DNA of 64,000 bases from Ascaris suum (Eukaryota; Nematoda; Chromadorea; Rhabditida; Ascarididae): positions 3,729,213-3,793,212 of the forward strand of contig CM024172.1 in the NCBI GenBank assembly GCA_013433145.1, written 5' to 3'. The notes under the pieces are model-generated. The model saw only the letters and a program-made list of their open reading frames with translations. It did not search any database and was not told where the DNA came from. Of the stretch, positions 1 to 26,344 are shown piece by piece. How positions within the stretch are numbered: the stretch's first letter is position 1; every line of letters starts with the position of its first letter. Both the position numbers and the translations under genes were made by a program.

Positions 1-74
1 ATGCGGGGTCAGAGAAGAATCCATATGCAAATTGCTCTAGCAGAATTCAGTATTCTTGAAAAACAATGCAGCAC

Positions 75-3064
75 TTACGCCCAACGAATCAATGAAAGAG
101 AGGCGAGAGCTCGAGGGATGTAACAACTCACACGCTCCTTTAATACTGCATCAACAATTGCGTTTATGCATTTTTCGAATGGGATCACCTCGAGAAGTCT
201 GAATGAACATCTCTTATCAAATACATAAGAGTTGATATCTGAATTCATAGAACGAGAAAAGAAGCCAACGTTCCGCGCTTCAATTCCCTTCCACTGCGAT
301 CTTTTGCTTGAGCATATATCAGACCAATTTCATTGTTGAGTTTTATCGTTCTAAATATTCAAATAAGATAAAGAGTAACATAAAGATGCACTAAATGATG
401 GCGATCTATCGAAATGGAAAAGCAGAAGTCGAATTTGAATTTAAGCGTTTTCCTTTAACATACGTGCAAAACGGTTCGTTAAGTTGATCGGTAACTAGCG
501 ACGTTTCTGTGAAGTAAGGAAAAACGGTAGTTACAGCAACGCCTCTTTTGCGTTTCTCGTCGAGCTCCATCTGAAGAGAGTCCATAAGTCCACGAACGGC
601 GAACTTTGCAGTGCTGAATAGTTTCAGTTATTTCTTCACCTCTACGATGCTTAGTCTTCTATCATAATCGAGGTTTCCATCCGTAATCAGTAATAAATGA
701 TGGCAGCATATTGCAAAATTAGACATCATAACTGTCGTTTATAGAACAGAGGTCGTTCTTCCCACTCTTTATTTTTCTTCTATCCATTATGGCGGATACT
801 AGATTTTTTATTTTCGATGTACTGTCTAATAATATAGTAAGTCTCGAATGGGCCGTATCAAAAATGTATTCGTTTATGAAAGAGCATGCAAAATATTTGA
901 TAAATTCAGGAAATGCAATCATTATTCTGTTGGATTTTGTTGCCTCTCGAGTGACACGTGTGTTAGAGGTGACGAATACGAACCAATACGCAGTTCCAAG
1001 ATGCTCTCCGAAGTAACTACAAACCGATGCGATAGCGACCACATGACCCTTATCCCTTTCAATCATCGGTGGTAGGAATGCTCGAATGGTCTGAAATAGT
1101 TAAGAAACTTGTTCGTTGTGAATACATGCGAATTAGGAAGCGAGCCTAGAGAAAAATTGCTTCCAGATTCATTTCAAAAAGATCCGAATATTGGCAGCAA
1201 ATTGTTTCATATATAAATCGCGACATTATTACCTAAACGAAAACTGTTTTGGTATTTTTTATCGGAATGAAGCCTGCTTACGCCATTCATAGGATTTTCA
1301 AGCATTTTTTGTTGAATATATTATTACAATATCCACAATGTCATTCGGTTATAATGACACGTGAAGTGCTTTTATAATTATAACGTGAGAAGCTGAAAAT
1401 ATTCTGATTGAATGAATGGAGAGTTGAAAATTTCGAAATATATTGATAGCTAAGTGCCACATTAATTCCTCGAAAAAAGTTGAAGTGAAGAGACATTTTG
1501 AATCGCAACTTACATAAATATAACCAAGAACGTTGATGTCCATTGTGACTTTGAAATCATTATCACTCATCTCTAGTATCTCTCCAACTCGAAGAACCGC
1601 TGCATTGCATACAACAATATCCACTTCACCTAAACAGTAGATAGCTCTACGGTTGATATGATAAATGGTTACTTGTTAGTTAAAACATGAAAAAAACACA
1701 TCTAGAGTTCTTAAATGAATCACGGTAGCGATATGAGTCTTGCTCTAGCTTACCTCAGAAGTAAATGATACGCTTCGCCAAGATCCTATAAACAACTTCA
1801 AATGAATTTAACAAAGCAATCATTTTCGTAAATCACCAATATATAACAACAAAAAAGCAATACCAAATAGCTGAACTCATTTTTACCGAGTTTACTATCA
1901 TTGCGTATTTGCTTAGCGCATAGCCGAAGACTATCTGGATTGCTGACATCACATTTGAAGAATGTAGCTCTTCCGCCATCATTGCAAATCTCTGATACTG
2001 TTCGCTGCCCTTCCACCTAAATTATTCTGTGTATTTGCAATAATAAACTGCCTGTACACGAATCCTAAATGTCATTGGAGGAGCAACAGAATGTCAATCG
2101 GAGGTTTCAGCGTTCACTAGCTCTCCTGTAGAGGTAAAATAATGTTGGAGTAGGCACCACTGCATGAAACAATTCGGTTTAGCGAGGAACTTTCACAGTT
2201 TTCGAAATATTTCAAAAAGAATTGGAGACTAGGTTTATTGAGAGGGGAACACGAACCGCCATTATATTTGCGATATTTGTCTTGAAAGTTCAACATGAGG
2301 CAAAAATGCAGAGTTGTATTGCGAATTTGCGAATTTTTGGTGTGGTAATTGTTTATAGCGATCACGACTAGTGAGCTTCAACCGAATCGGAGAGATAACC
2401 TCGTTTATGTCGAGTATACACACTATGGCTCGCTCTTCAACGGCAAACTTCCTCGCAAGACCTCTCCCAATACCCATCGCTCCGCCCGTTATGACGACAA
2501 TCGAAAAAAGGTCGATTAATGATTAATTACAGGAGATGAAATAAACGCATAGATAAGCGCAATAAAGCTTAATGTTTCATACAGCTCTTGATGCACTATG
2601 AAAAGCCATTATCGGATGAAATGCCCCACTAAATTAATGCAGCTGTCGGATGTTGCCTAATGAATAAATTCTCGAAAATTTTCATCGGTTGCCGCTTACA
2701 ACAATCGATACTCTCTGAATCTATAGGCAAGTGGACCAGCAAATTTCGGAGAACTTAACTGTAAAGCTTTTGTAAACCTGCTGAAAATCGGCATTGTAAA
2801 TAAAATTCGACTTAAGCCATTAAATTCTCCTATGCAAAATCAAAAGTAATTTCATGTAGCTGCCATACTTGTAAAAGCTTTATTTATTTAAGGCAAATAA
2901 TGCTGATGCATCTACAACGTATCAATTGAGTTTACCTGATCGGCGATCGATTTTCGTTTCAGCCAAATTAAACGCGGCAGGTCTCGAGCAAACAAAACAT
3001 ATATATAGATGATAATGAATCGAAGAGTAAGAATAATTCTTCGGCCGAAACTTTCACTTCCCAT
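75..3064 (-). CDS. Membrane-anchored short-chain dehydrogenase/reductase (SDR16C/RDHE2-like), 3' end uncertain
   Basis: Seven exons on the minus strand join in one frame: 3064-2936, 2501-2400, 2016-1887, 1629-1514, 1090-984, 613-464 and 198-79. The protein starts MGSESFGRR and has one hydrophobic segment (about residues 10-25), then a Rossmann fold with the TGGAMGIG cofactor loop (48-55). Other family motifs are CDV (adenine pocket), CNAA in place of the usual NNAG, the MDIN asparagine, catalytic Ser in ASVCSYFG and YCTAK (Tyr and Lys). Known family members are ER or lipid-droplet oxidoreductases acting on retinol, steroids or fatty alcohols; the substrate here is unknown. The seventh exon ends at a good GTAAGT donor (78). 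Without splicing, a stop follows at once (75-77) and the protein is 285 residues, slightly short, so the true last exon may lie off the window. A Met 21 codons upstream (3127) is an alternative start. Intron 1 lacks an AG acceptor. Confidence 0.9.
2502..2935 (-). other. Intron 1 of the SDR gene, without a canonical 3' splice site
   Basis: The donor is normal (CAG|GTAAAC at 2935). The frame needs exon 2 to start at or just before 2501 with ATT GTC GTC, and a TAA lies in frame 8 codons upstream. No AG dinucleotide occurs in between. The bases at the expected acceptor read TTTTTTCG, exactly the nematode acceptor TTTTTTCAG with the A missing. Confidence 0.75.
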
Positions 3065-5300
3065 CACACTGAAGGCAATTTCTAAGACTGCAGTTTCATT
3101 CCGTTTGATAAATTCAGTGAGAGGCAATTTAAATTTAACGTCTATGGTGCAATTTTTTGAAATAAACCTACGACGAGCAAATTTAATAGCAACTAATTCA
3201 TAACGGTTTTATTGCTGCAATTATTTGGAAGTACGGCAGAGATCGAGTGAATAAGAGCTGAAGGAATGGAAATATCAGCCGGTCGATTTTAATGGAATGT
3301 CCATCTACAGTGATAATACCACCAAAGTGACGTTTTTAACCGCACTTTGCTTGTACTTTAGGTTCGGAAATTAATAAATCGTCCCACTCACACCAATCCA
3401 AAAAATAAATTCACAATGTAATTACAGAGCACTTCAGTTTTTGAAGTTGTCACTAACTGCAACAATTAGGTAAACTACATTTAACTGGAATATTGCGTTA
3501 GGAAAGGCATTCAGGAAAGGGTCAATTATTTGTTCACGTACTACTGAAATAATGAACTTTGCCTCAACGATTCTAAGTTATAAAAGCGAGAAAAACGAAA
3601 TTAATCCAAGCGGTCTCTTAACTTATACGCTAGAGGTAGAGAATTATGTGGCCTTCTTTAATTTTAAAAATTGTTGGGGGGGGGGGGGATTCCAGAAATT
3701 CTTACTTCAACGTTGGTCGCACGAGCATGAAGGAACTTTGGAAAATTCATACGATTTTTGTGCAATTCGTTGAAATAGAAAGCCGTAAACGATTGCGGGA
3801 ATTCATCTCCGACGCTAGAAACAGAAAACGGAGCTTGACTTCTTTAATCCGGAGAAGTTTTTTGGCTAAGAAATACTACTCTTATATTTGTCCCATAAAT
3901 AAGAGAAAGTACTGGACTCGTCACGTAGTTCAACTTTCATAGTGGTACAGCGTTGTGTTGCAACTTAGTAAAGCATAGAGGATATATAATTCGTTCAATA
4001 ATAAACGTCCTCAAGAGAAGTTGGCAAGCAAAAAATAGAGATATCTCTGATATTTTACACATCACTGTCACCTGTAGACACACCTGTAGATGTTATTAAC
4101 GATGGGATGTTGTCTCGCGAATAATGCCCTTAACAAACTTTAGCATTATGCGATCATGAGTGATGCTGAGCATTAGACAAAGCCTTTTATTTGTGCACAA
4201 AAACATCACTTAATCGAAGAAAGATCACCGTCGAGAAGGTGATCGACGAGACTGTTCTTTTCACAAGAAACACATTTACCTTTACTGCAAAACGAACGAT
4301 CGATCATGCAACTTATATAACATTTTCATGCAGCCACTTCAAAAAATTATAAAAATCAATGGGATCTAAAACTATTGGAATCTAAAACTGGGGTCTAAAA
4401 CTATTATAAAACAATCAATGCGATCTAAAACTGTAGTCATTTCAGGTTAAGTGACGCCCATCCCTACATGGAAATAAAAATCTATTCCTATAGAGTTAAA
4501 CGTAATCTATGCTTGTTCAAATAATTGGAATAGTTATCCGAAGCACCAGGTAGCGGAAAACAAAAATATAACCGGAAATAATTTGCAATCTTTCAAATTC
4601 GCTCTAATTTTTGAGCTGAATAAGCCATGTTCTTGTAAAGAGTGCAAGAGGAAAAGCGCGCAAAAGCAGTTTGCACGTATGCGTCGTTGCATTCCATCCG
4701 ACCAACGAATTTCATGAGTCATCAAGAAACTATCAGCATGTAGAATAACTATAAATTAACTTATCAATTAATACCTGCAAAACAGGCTAACATCATCCAC
4801 TGTCGCGAGTGTCCACGAATGCTCCAAAATACTATTCGTCGGCTTCCTTTTTTGTTCACAGGCTTATCAGACCGGAGAAGCAATCAAATGTGCAAATGAA
4901 TTCACATAGAAGTTTGCTTCGGTAATACAAGTGGCATAGCGATTCTTCCTCAAAGTCGTGTACATCCACACATAAACGGACACAGGTACACACATCTACA
5001 TAGACACACCTCTAGGCACTACTTGTTTTCCATTCAGTGCAAAAAAATTAGACAGCCGAATTTTCTAGTTGACCAGTAAATAATTCTGAAATGACTTGGA
5101 AGCTCGTAAATAATTCTGAAATAATTTTAAACAACTTCACCGCCATAATTGTATCAAATGAAATCTTTCAGTGCGGAATTTTCGAGTGCCTATATATGCA
5201 ACGTGTAAGTGCTAAAAAATTTGACTTCCATCTCTTCTCTTTGATAAAATTGCATTTGAACAGCTTGGACATTGAATCAAAAGGTCAAGTCGCAATGCCG
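3065..5300. other. Intergenic, no gene seen
   Basis: This is AT-rich sequence upstream of the SDR gene, with only short overlapping reading frames on both strands. It holds a 13-base G run (3676-3688), an irregular array of the unit TCTAAAACT repeated four times at 4365-4433, and a 17-base direct repeat (5076-5092 and 5106-5122). SDR promoter elements must lie just above 3064, but I see no motif I could name. Confidence 0.5.
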
Positions 5301-6165
5301 TCGCTATGATGTTTCGTAATGGACGTCGAGTTTCGGAAAGCAACACTTTATTGAATTCGTATAAGAGGATTATTTCATTTGCGGCTAAACGTGATCACCA
5401 GATCGGAAGTAATGGTGACAGAGATCGCAGCGGAATGAGTGGAACGTCGAGTTCGAAGAAACCCTCACAGCTCTGCCAGAAAACCAGCCGGCACTCTTGC
5501 AACTGCTCGTGAATCGTTTCATCGACTTTCAAAAAATGATATAAGAAGGAAGCCGCTTAACCTGCGCTAATCTTATCTCATGATTGGCAATATGAAATCA
5601 GTGCGACTCACATGATCAAATTAAATGGACGATTGAAAAGGGGTTCGCATAAATGGAATATTTTCGAGAAGACGTTCCTTTACGATTAGGCGAACGAATA
5701 TACCCTTTAGAATGGCGATATTTGGGCGACGAAATCTAAATCTACTGATGCCAACGAAATAGTCGAACGGAATCAAAAGCCAAATTCATCCATGATTTAT
5801 GCGGGAATCACGAACGTCAGGAAGTCAATGGCAAGCACATTTTATAGAAAGCTTGTGGTAAGCAACACTCACTCCGCTGATCGTCAGTGGATATCTCAAA
5901 AAGATTCTACAAGCAATATGCAAGACAGTGAAAGTTATTGTCGAGTTCATTTTCCTGGTTTCACCTTATCTCAGGAAGGACGTCCATATTCTTCCGGTTT
6001 GGATCCGGAATACTGCTCTGTCTGGAGCAGTTTATAACAAAAAGCCTGCTCGAATTGACAAAACTCATTAGCAGCACTGAAATGCCAACGCAAACTCGGA
6101 CTCAAATTTCATCTAGAACATTGAAAAATAAAAACGGCCATCGAGACAACGTAGAACTATAAATT
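5300..6165 (+). pseudogene. Broken coding-like stretch, unidentified relic
   Basis: Several short plus-strand runs read like real protein but are split by stops and frame changes without good splice sites. One, at about 5420-5540, contains NEWNVEFEETLTALPENQPA and then LLQLLVNRFIDFQKMI. Another starts at 5653 with MEYFREDVPLRLGERIYPLE and ends at 5739. Further pieces run to 6162. The amino-acid make-up is far from what random AT-rich DNA gives. I do not recognise the parent. A decayed gene copy or a transposon remnant is more likely than an active gene; an unusual multi-exon gene is not excluded. Confidence 0.35.
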
Positions 6166-8960
6166 AATCCAACGGCTCCTTTATTTTGCATATGAAATCA
6201 ACTTTTGCAAGAACTTCGTGATGAGATATGCTTGAGTTGAGCATAAAAGAGCGGTGAGGAATTTGCATAACCCGTTCTGCTGATGCTAGAATTTCAGGCA
6301 GACAGACCCGACAGTATCCTCACAGTTAAACAAATTACAGTCAAATGCGAAGGTATGCCGTTATAGAGAAGGATAGTGGAGGACGTCGTAGTAGGAACGT
6401 CAATGAATGCAAAAGAAAAAGAAACCAGTCGTTATAAAAGCACCTTTAAATACGAACTTCACTACCATTAGCGTTCCGCATTTAGATATTTCAATCGTCT
6501 TGGACAAGTGCAATGTTCTTTTGGCTGAGAACGGAGAGCAGCGTTTCTTGCTGGAAAGGTGTAAAACAAAACAGAAGAACCCGGAAGAGAACGTTTTCAT
6601 CGTTCACTTCTCTTCCTGCGAGTGGAAAATTGCAAATTTCTGAAGTGTAAATAGCAATTTCTTCTTCGATGCATTAGGAAAGATATTATGCAAAGAATAT
6701 CAAGATACTCTTAGAAAAAAATGAAAAGAAATAAACCCTTAAATGTGCAGAGAATAGTCGCAAATGCCATCGACGGATAGCTGTAAAATTTTCGCAAAAT
6801 GTGCACACAAAAATACACAAACTATGGTGGGTGAATTTTAAGTCGACTTGAAAAATATTAACATTTGCGTGGACTTTTTTTATCAACAATTTTTTCAACA
6901 AACAACGTTTTTGAAGGTTTTTTTAAAGAAATGTTGTTCAACATAAACATCATTTCCGATGTTGTTATAAATAGGCAATATCTCATGAGGCAAAAAATTT
7001 GGCTTAGCGTCTCAACTCGAACTCAAAGAATTAGCTGAAGCGAATGATCGCTTTGCATTGTTGCAATGATCTGTCATCTCACCACCTATCCATCTCACAT
7101 TCTTTGCATTTTCCATAGACTTTTCGCTGAAATTATATCAGTGATAAGAACAAGTTTTATTGGCATCACTGACAATAATTTTGTTATCAACAAGTTTTGA
7201 AAACATTTTTTTGAGTTATTTTAAATCAACAAATTTGTATAACACTAAAGAGCTAGCAGGAGAATTAAGCAGCACCATCTGTTCAAAACGCCCTTAACCT
7301 GATGATGAACTATATTGCATCATTATAATATAATCTGAAAACGGAAATTTTGACGACTCAAAAAGCGATAAGTTGAAGCGTTTGCGCGAGCCAGTTCAAA
7401 ATTGGATCACGTAGTTGAGCAACGAGCCAAGGTGATTCCTTGCCGAAGTTATATTCTTTGGCTGCAAAGACCCTAACAATAATCGAGCGTCATCATCTCG
7501 CCGCTCGAGCGAGAGAGCAAGAAATTAAGAATGCTTACAGCCAGCTGACAACAGAATTATGACGGCGAGCCCAAATCAAGAATTGGCCGACTCTTGCAAC
7601 TCTGGAAGCATTTCTCTAAAGCGCCATCTCGACTATAAGTCAAGTCTTTACAGACAAAAACCTTTAAGTGTTTCACTTTTCATATCAGTGTCGTAAAGAC
7701 GCCTTCTTGCTATCAGTTCGGTTTCAACATTCAAATATCATGCGCCCCTTGCCTATGTCTCAATCGACATAGAGATTACATGATTAAAAAGCTAGAATTT
7801 GATAACGCTGTCCATAAAGGTGTCCTCAAAAATCAACAGGCCGGAGATATTAAATCTGGCATGTGCCATTCACGAGCTCTAGGGCTAAAGCTTTTTAGCC
7901 CGTATCGTTTTGTCCCTCGCAATGCTATTATGTTTTATGCAACCACTGTTTCAGATACGATCGCCTCATATGACCATCTATCTGGCAGCAATGTGTAGCT
8001 GAATCCATATATGTACAAACATAGTTTTCGGTACATAACATGACCATTTTGTTATATGTTATAAAAAACTGAAGAAAAACTTCTCAGTGGTATTACGCGA
8101 CTAAGTGCCTAAATTTCTGAGTGTCACTAACAACAGCACGAAAAAGACCTTTTAGCGGTTATTTAGATTTGCGGAATAGGCAAAATTACTGAAAATGCGC
8201 GATCGTGTGCACGACGTCCCATTTCCATTCAAAAGCTTGCAAAATTTCAAGCTGCATGCAATGTATGACTGCGAGCATCTTGAAGCTAAGATAACATAGC
8301 AGCGCCTTTGCAGTGCAGTGCAACATCAAGAACACAATTTACAGCAGCAAAGACTGTGCACGTTTCACCCAAATTAATTTCAACACGGCAATCTCGATCA
8401 TCGATTGCAAGGAAAGCAAACTGAAAAAAGAATTGCAAGAGACACAAATACAACAGGTGACACAGTTTCATGCAACGATGTCAGTGCATTCAAGCGGGTA
8501 GTGCTGATGACGGTGGAATGAAAAATCGGTGGCATATAATTGCCTGTCGAAATCAAAAGATGTTGGCGACAAAGAATCGGCTTGTGAAGCTCATAAGTAA
8601 CAGGTCAGACAGCAACAAATTGAAAACTGAATTGAAACGAGTTCGTTATATTGTGAGTGGAAATAAGAAAAAAGATGAACGCAGAAAAGTCGAATGATGG
8701 CTTGAAAACATAACAGACAATAAAAAAGTACGCGTTGCCATAATGGTACCGTTTTGAGTATAAAACAGAGCAGTGAACTGGTGAAGTAAGAAGAGTTTAA
8801 TGAATGCCGTGCAGTAAGTAAACTTATAAGTAATCCGACGCGAATTGCTTAGGAGAAAATAAGTGCGCATTTACTGAGCTGACCTTAAAAAATGGCCGAT
8901 GCATTAAGTGGAGGGAGTGCTGCTGAGTCCTGGAAAGATAATGACATTCACAAAATACTC
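6166..8960. other. Intergenic with possible decayed coding pieces
   Basis: No gene model is supported. An open frame at 6407-6643 (78 codons, plus) has no splice context or recognisable domain. Between about 7370 and 8700, plus-strand segments with a coiled-coil flavour (Gln-, Lys- and Glu-rich, for example LKKELQETQIQQVTQ at about 8425) are interrupted by stops in every frame. They may be remains of a repeat element or a lost gene. Confidence 0.3.
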
Positions 8961-9287
8961 GCGTTAACTGGGCATCAGCTTGGTTTGCGATCTTGAATGC
9001 CCTTCACCTATATCATAGAAAAGGGCAACTCCCGAAAGTTGGAATCCAGCTTAAATGAGAGTCCCCCTCAAAAAACAGGACAAAACGGACTATGTAAGTT
9101 ACCGGCTTATTTCCTTAATGCGATGTGATTTAAATTATATTCATATGCGAGATACTTCGGAGAGCTACCAGAATTTTGCTACTCCCTAATGCTCGAAATT
9201 CATCGTTATTCCCTTCCTCCCTCCCTCACCATTTCGACGCATCCTCGAAGAGGTGGCTAAGTGATTTCGGACCACATCTTCTCCTAC

Positions 9288-16328
<7,041 letters not shown>

Positions 16329-18655
16329 CCGTTTTATTAACACAATTAAATACCATCTGTGCGCATAAAATAGCATCGCCGAGAAAACTGATATCGTTTA
16401 TTAGTATGTAAGGGTTCAGAGTTGCTATAACTATTGAAGGGTTTTCTAACGCATGTATCATCGAGGATTGATGCCGTATTCAACAGGATGTATTTATTAT
16501 CATAAGTAGAGATGCATTTCAATGATGCGGCAGCAGAAGGCTCTGTTCAAGAGTGTTCGCATATTCAAGCAAGTCGTAAAGAGGGACGCCATGACCGCGA
16601 AATGTCACAGATATAATCCGGGAGTAGAGGATTCACTTCAGGGGTGTAGGCCATATGTGATTGATGTTATCTGTGAAATGCTCAAATCCAAAGCGTTGTT
16701 GTGTGCATTCATTGATTGCTGCAATCAATAAACAGCCCACAAGCAAAGTGCTTATGCATTTCTTCAATCATTCTTCACAAACCATACTGCAATCTCATGC
16801 CTTTGTATGCGTGTCTGTGTCCATCTCTTCACTCGGCAATTCCAGCTCATATGGCCAAAGTCGGGAAACGTAGTGGATGGTGCAATGCATGCCAAAGGAG
16901 GTTAATTTCCAAGTTGATCCGTTAACTTCGAAAAGTTAGGATTATCCGGGCATTTAGATCTTTTGCGTGAGAGGCAGGTTTTCTTGCATCCTAGTTGCTT
17001 TCACTCTGCATTCCTCAACGATAAAGGTCCATTAAATAAGCCAAATATGTAGGAATTCCGTGTTCTACGCATTCTTCACAGAACATCGTTGTCCAAACAT
17101 ATATTGATTGTGATGCTCAATGCAGTGTATCACAGATGCATATATGATATGACGTCACCTGAAGTGCAAGTAGATAGGTGACCATCTATATACGGCGTTA
17201 TGAACAAATGAGCATTATTGATGGGTGATTACACGTCGATGCTTAAGACAGGTGTGGAAATTGGCGCCAATTTTCGCAATGCTTCATTTCTATTCGCCTC
17301 GGTCGACGAAAAGCGTCGTCATAAACAAATGCTTCCGGGCCATTGTTTCCTTATTTGTATTTTCAATACCGCCTTCCCCAATTTGCCTTCTTTATGGTTT
17401 ATCATATCGCATCTGCTAGCCAAGTAATTACATCTTTAGGTTGTTGAACAATACCACTCGTATTAGCAAAATGCATTTTCAATCAAAAACAAAACGCTCA
17501 CAACAAATGTGTATACGTGTTTCTTTTGACCAGTGTGAACTCTTACAACAAGTATAATCTGACAGCCTCAAAGTGCATATAGGGCACCTTACCAAGGTTC
17601 TTTCCTGCAGTTCCTCCAATACGCGTAGTGCAGTCAATAAATTTCCAGAACTAGAGATTTTGCTAGCTGAAACAAAATAGATTGATAAACTTTATCAGTA
17701 ATGCACAACGTTTTCATTAAGCAAGGTTTTGAGCTGTAAAATTGGAATTGAATGGTGTGCATAAAAAATGACGCTAGGTATGCGTATGCGTCTCTATCTT
17801 GGTTCTCGGGGAGCGAAACAGAGGAGAGGCTCGAGCACACATCCGATGATGGAGGGTGTATTGCCGTATGCTGTTACAGCACATTTACAGCCTTTCGTCA
17901 TCGCTGTTGCTGCTTCTTACACGTTGAATCAACGAAACCGTTTGGCGTCTTGCCAATGCGTTGCCACAAGTATTGCATTATGGTTGCAACTTTTCTGCCT
18001 GTGCGGTTTTCGTTATTTAAGTTGGTTTCCTATGACGTTTCGTGCATTTCCGAGTTTCTGATAACGGTGTGTGGTGTGTTGGATCGGCGGCGGGGGAGGG
18101 CGTGGAGAGGCGCTTGTCTTGGACTGTTAAATGCGGCTGGTGAATATAGGAAAGTAAGAATGGTGTCATGTAAGGGGTCTGCCACATATATACGATGACT
18201 AGGGAAGGGTCTTGTTCGTAAATCTGAGGAATGAGGAAGGATTAGAGGGGATCGCACTGCCTTTCAGGCTTATCGTGGGTTTATTAGGCGTTAGACGACA
18301 TCAAATAGTTACTGTTAGGTTGCGGGGATTTAATGAAAGATGGATAAATGAAAGTAAGATGGACGTTGAGTGAAAGTAAAAGTTATACAAATTGCATTTT
18401 CTCGGCTATACTGAAATTGGTGGAGCAAATGATATTTTGATGGCATTGATGGAGTTTTTTATATTTGAAGATGCATCGATGCAGGTATATGATTGCGCTG
18501 TTGTTGAAATGAGTGCGCACATTGTTATGAATCATTTCGCTCTATTTGTCCGTTCGTCTGTGCACTAATCGTCTCTTTGCGATCGGCACTCATCATTTTT
18601 CAGTGTATCCGTACTCAGTTCGCTGCTTCATCTCACAACATTTCCGTCGTTTAGA
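16329..18655. other. Intergenic region upstream of the beta-tubulin gene
   Basis: No gene is supported. GC content rises at 17800-18200, where a 148-codon open frame and overlapping frames on the other strand exist, but none has splice signals or a recognisable product. This richer zone, 500-900 bases before the tubulin start, is a candidate promoter or 5' untranslated region. I could not name a core promoter motif. Confidence 0.4.
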
Positions 18656-24794
<6,139 letters not shown>

Positions 24795-26344
24795 ATGCGT
24801 TTAGCTGTACATCCAAGCGCATTCCAGTTGTGCCTCCTGTGTGGCATCCACTTTAATGTTCACTTCATTTCATTGAAAATTGTGTTTTATGCAGTTGTTA
24901 TCTACTTTTGCCGCTATCAGTAATCCCCACGTTGTTTCGTTTGTGTTTTATTTGCAGAAACTTTAACTGTTTTGTTTTTAGGAATAAACTTCCAATTGCA
25001 TTTGTTTGTTTCCGCATCGGGACACAGTTTATATGCAAAAGATTGCTGGTTGTATTGACATCAGTTGTAAATTCTAGCGAGTTTGTGGTGCATTTTTGCT
25101 GCATTCTTTGTTGAACGAAAAGGAAGAAACTAATGTGCATTTTGAGGCTTTCGTTCAACTGTAAAGTGTGTGAAGGTAATGGAAACGATGGTTGCATATT
25201 GTATACCATAGGTACATGCAGGTGGGGACGATCGTAGATGAATAAACACTATTTGCAGTGAAATGCGTTAAATATACAATGCTGCCAAGAATTGAATAGG
25301 TCGACTACAACAGAAAGGGCAACATTATCTGCGGGCATGTTAGCATAATTTTCAGCGATGTATGTGGTATTATTTCTTACTGAACTGGAAAGTTACTACC
25401 CGATGAGGTGGTATCTCATTATAAGCTATCGTCAGTTGTGTTGGAAATGGCTGTGCAAAATCAACGTCGGTGATTCGAAGACAAAATCGAAATTGCGGTT
25501 TCGAAACGTTGACTTGAGTGGTGCGAAATTGAAAATGCATTTATTTAGTTGAACGTTATATATACACATTCATTTAGGCGATATGTGCTGCATCATTGAC
25601 ACTTATCGAATAAGGAAATGAGCATTCGTGTTTTATAGTGCGCAGTTAGAGGGCGTGAAGATACATAATCAACGATTGTGGTATTGTTTCGACGGGCGAA
25701 CAACTTCCAACAATATGTTCACTGACGTCGTATCGAACTTCTATGCCAGTCCCGTAAAATTTGCATGTTTTAAATAGCCCAAAACAAATCAACAAAAGTT
25801 TTCCCATGTCATTCAGTAAGGACTGACTAGGTAGGTAATGGTCTTTCGAAGAAACATTTCATTCTTGAATCTATCCCGTTGATATTGGTAGGTCGGTGAA
25901 TTAGGAAATAAAAAATTCCTGCTCATCTACCTATTAAGCAATCAAAAGATGAGGTTCGTTAGATTCAGAGAAGTGGGGTGCACATAGTCACTTGAAAGGA
26001 CATCGTACAAACAAAGAAAACGATATAAGAAAACTACACAAAACAGCACCATTTACTACGAATTACTTTGTGATAACCAATTTAGAGTGTTTCCGGAGAA
26101 ATTTCTTATTTTTCCATAAAAGCATTTTTGAGGAAATGTGTTCTAGCAAATTCTGGAGTAATTTAGACGAAATAAAAAAGTGCATCAGGTGTAATGCTGT
26201 GCTGAAGTTTATTTTTATTTAGTGATTGTTTCTTGGTGAATTTCATCTTCACTCAAGCACTCTCATGCTCCCAATGATATTTTGATCCGTATCAGGTGCG
26301 AAACAATTATCATAGCTATCGGTGAATACACTTACTGCATATTT
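24795..26344. other. Convergent intergenic region with 3' ends of two genes
   Basis: It lies between the stop codons of the plus-strand tubulin and the minus-strand acyltransferase genes. Possible polyadenylation signals for tubulin are AATAAA at 24983-24988 and 25241-25246. For the acyltransferase gene, TTTATT at 26208-26213 reads AATAAA on the minus strand, about 130 bases past its stop. Nothing else is recognised. Confidence 0.6.

Noticed and set aside
8964..9049. Minus-strand segment reading GFQLSGVALFYDIGEGHSRS to a stop, as a last exon of the unrecognised gene
   Set aside because: Its acceptor gives a phase that does not match the donor at 9287, so it cannot follow the known exon directly.
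17752..18198. 148-codon plus-strand frame upstream of tubulin
   Set aside because: It is Cys/Arg-rich with overlapping frames on the other strand, no splice signals and no recognisable product. It is best explained by higher GC in a promoter region.
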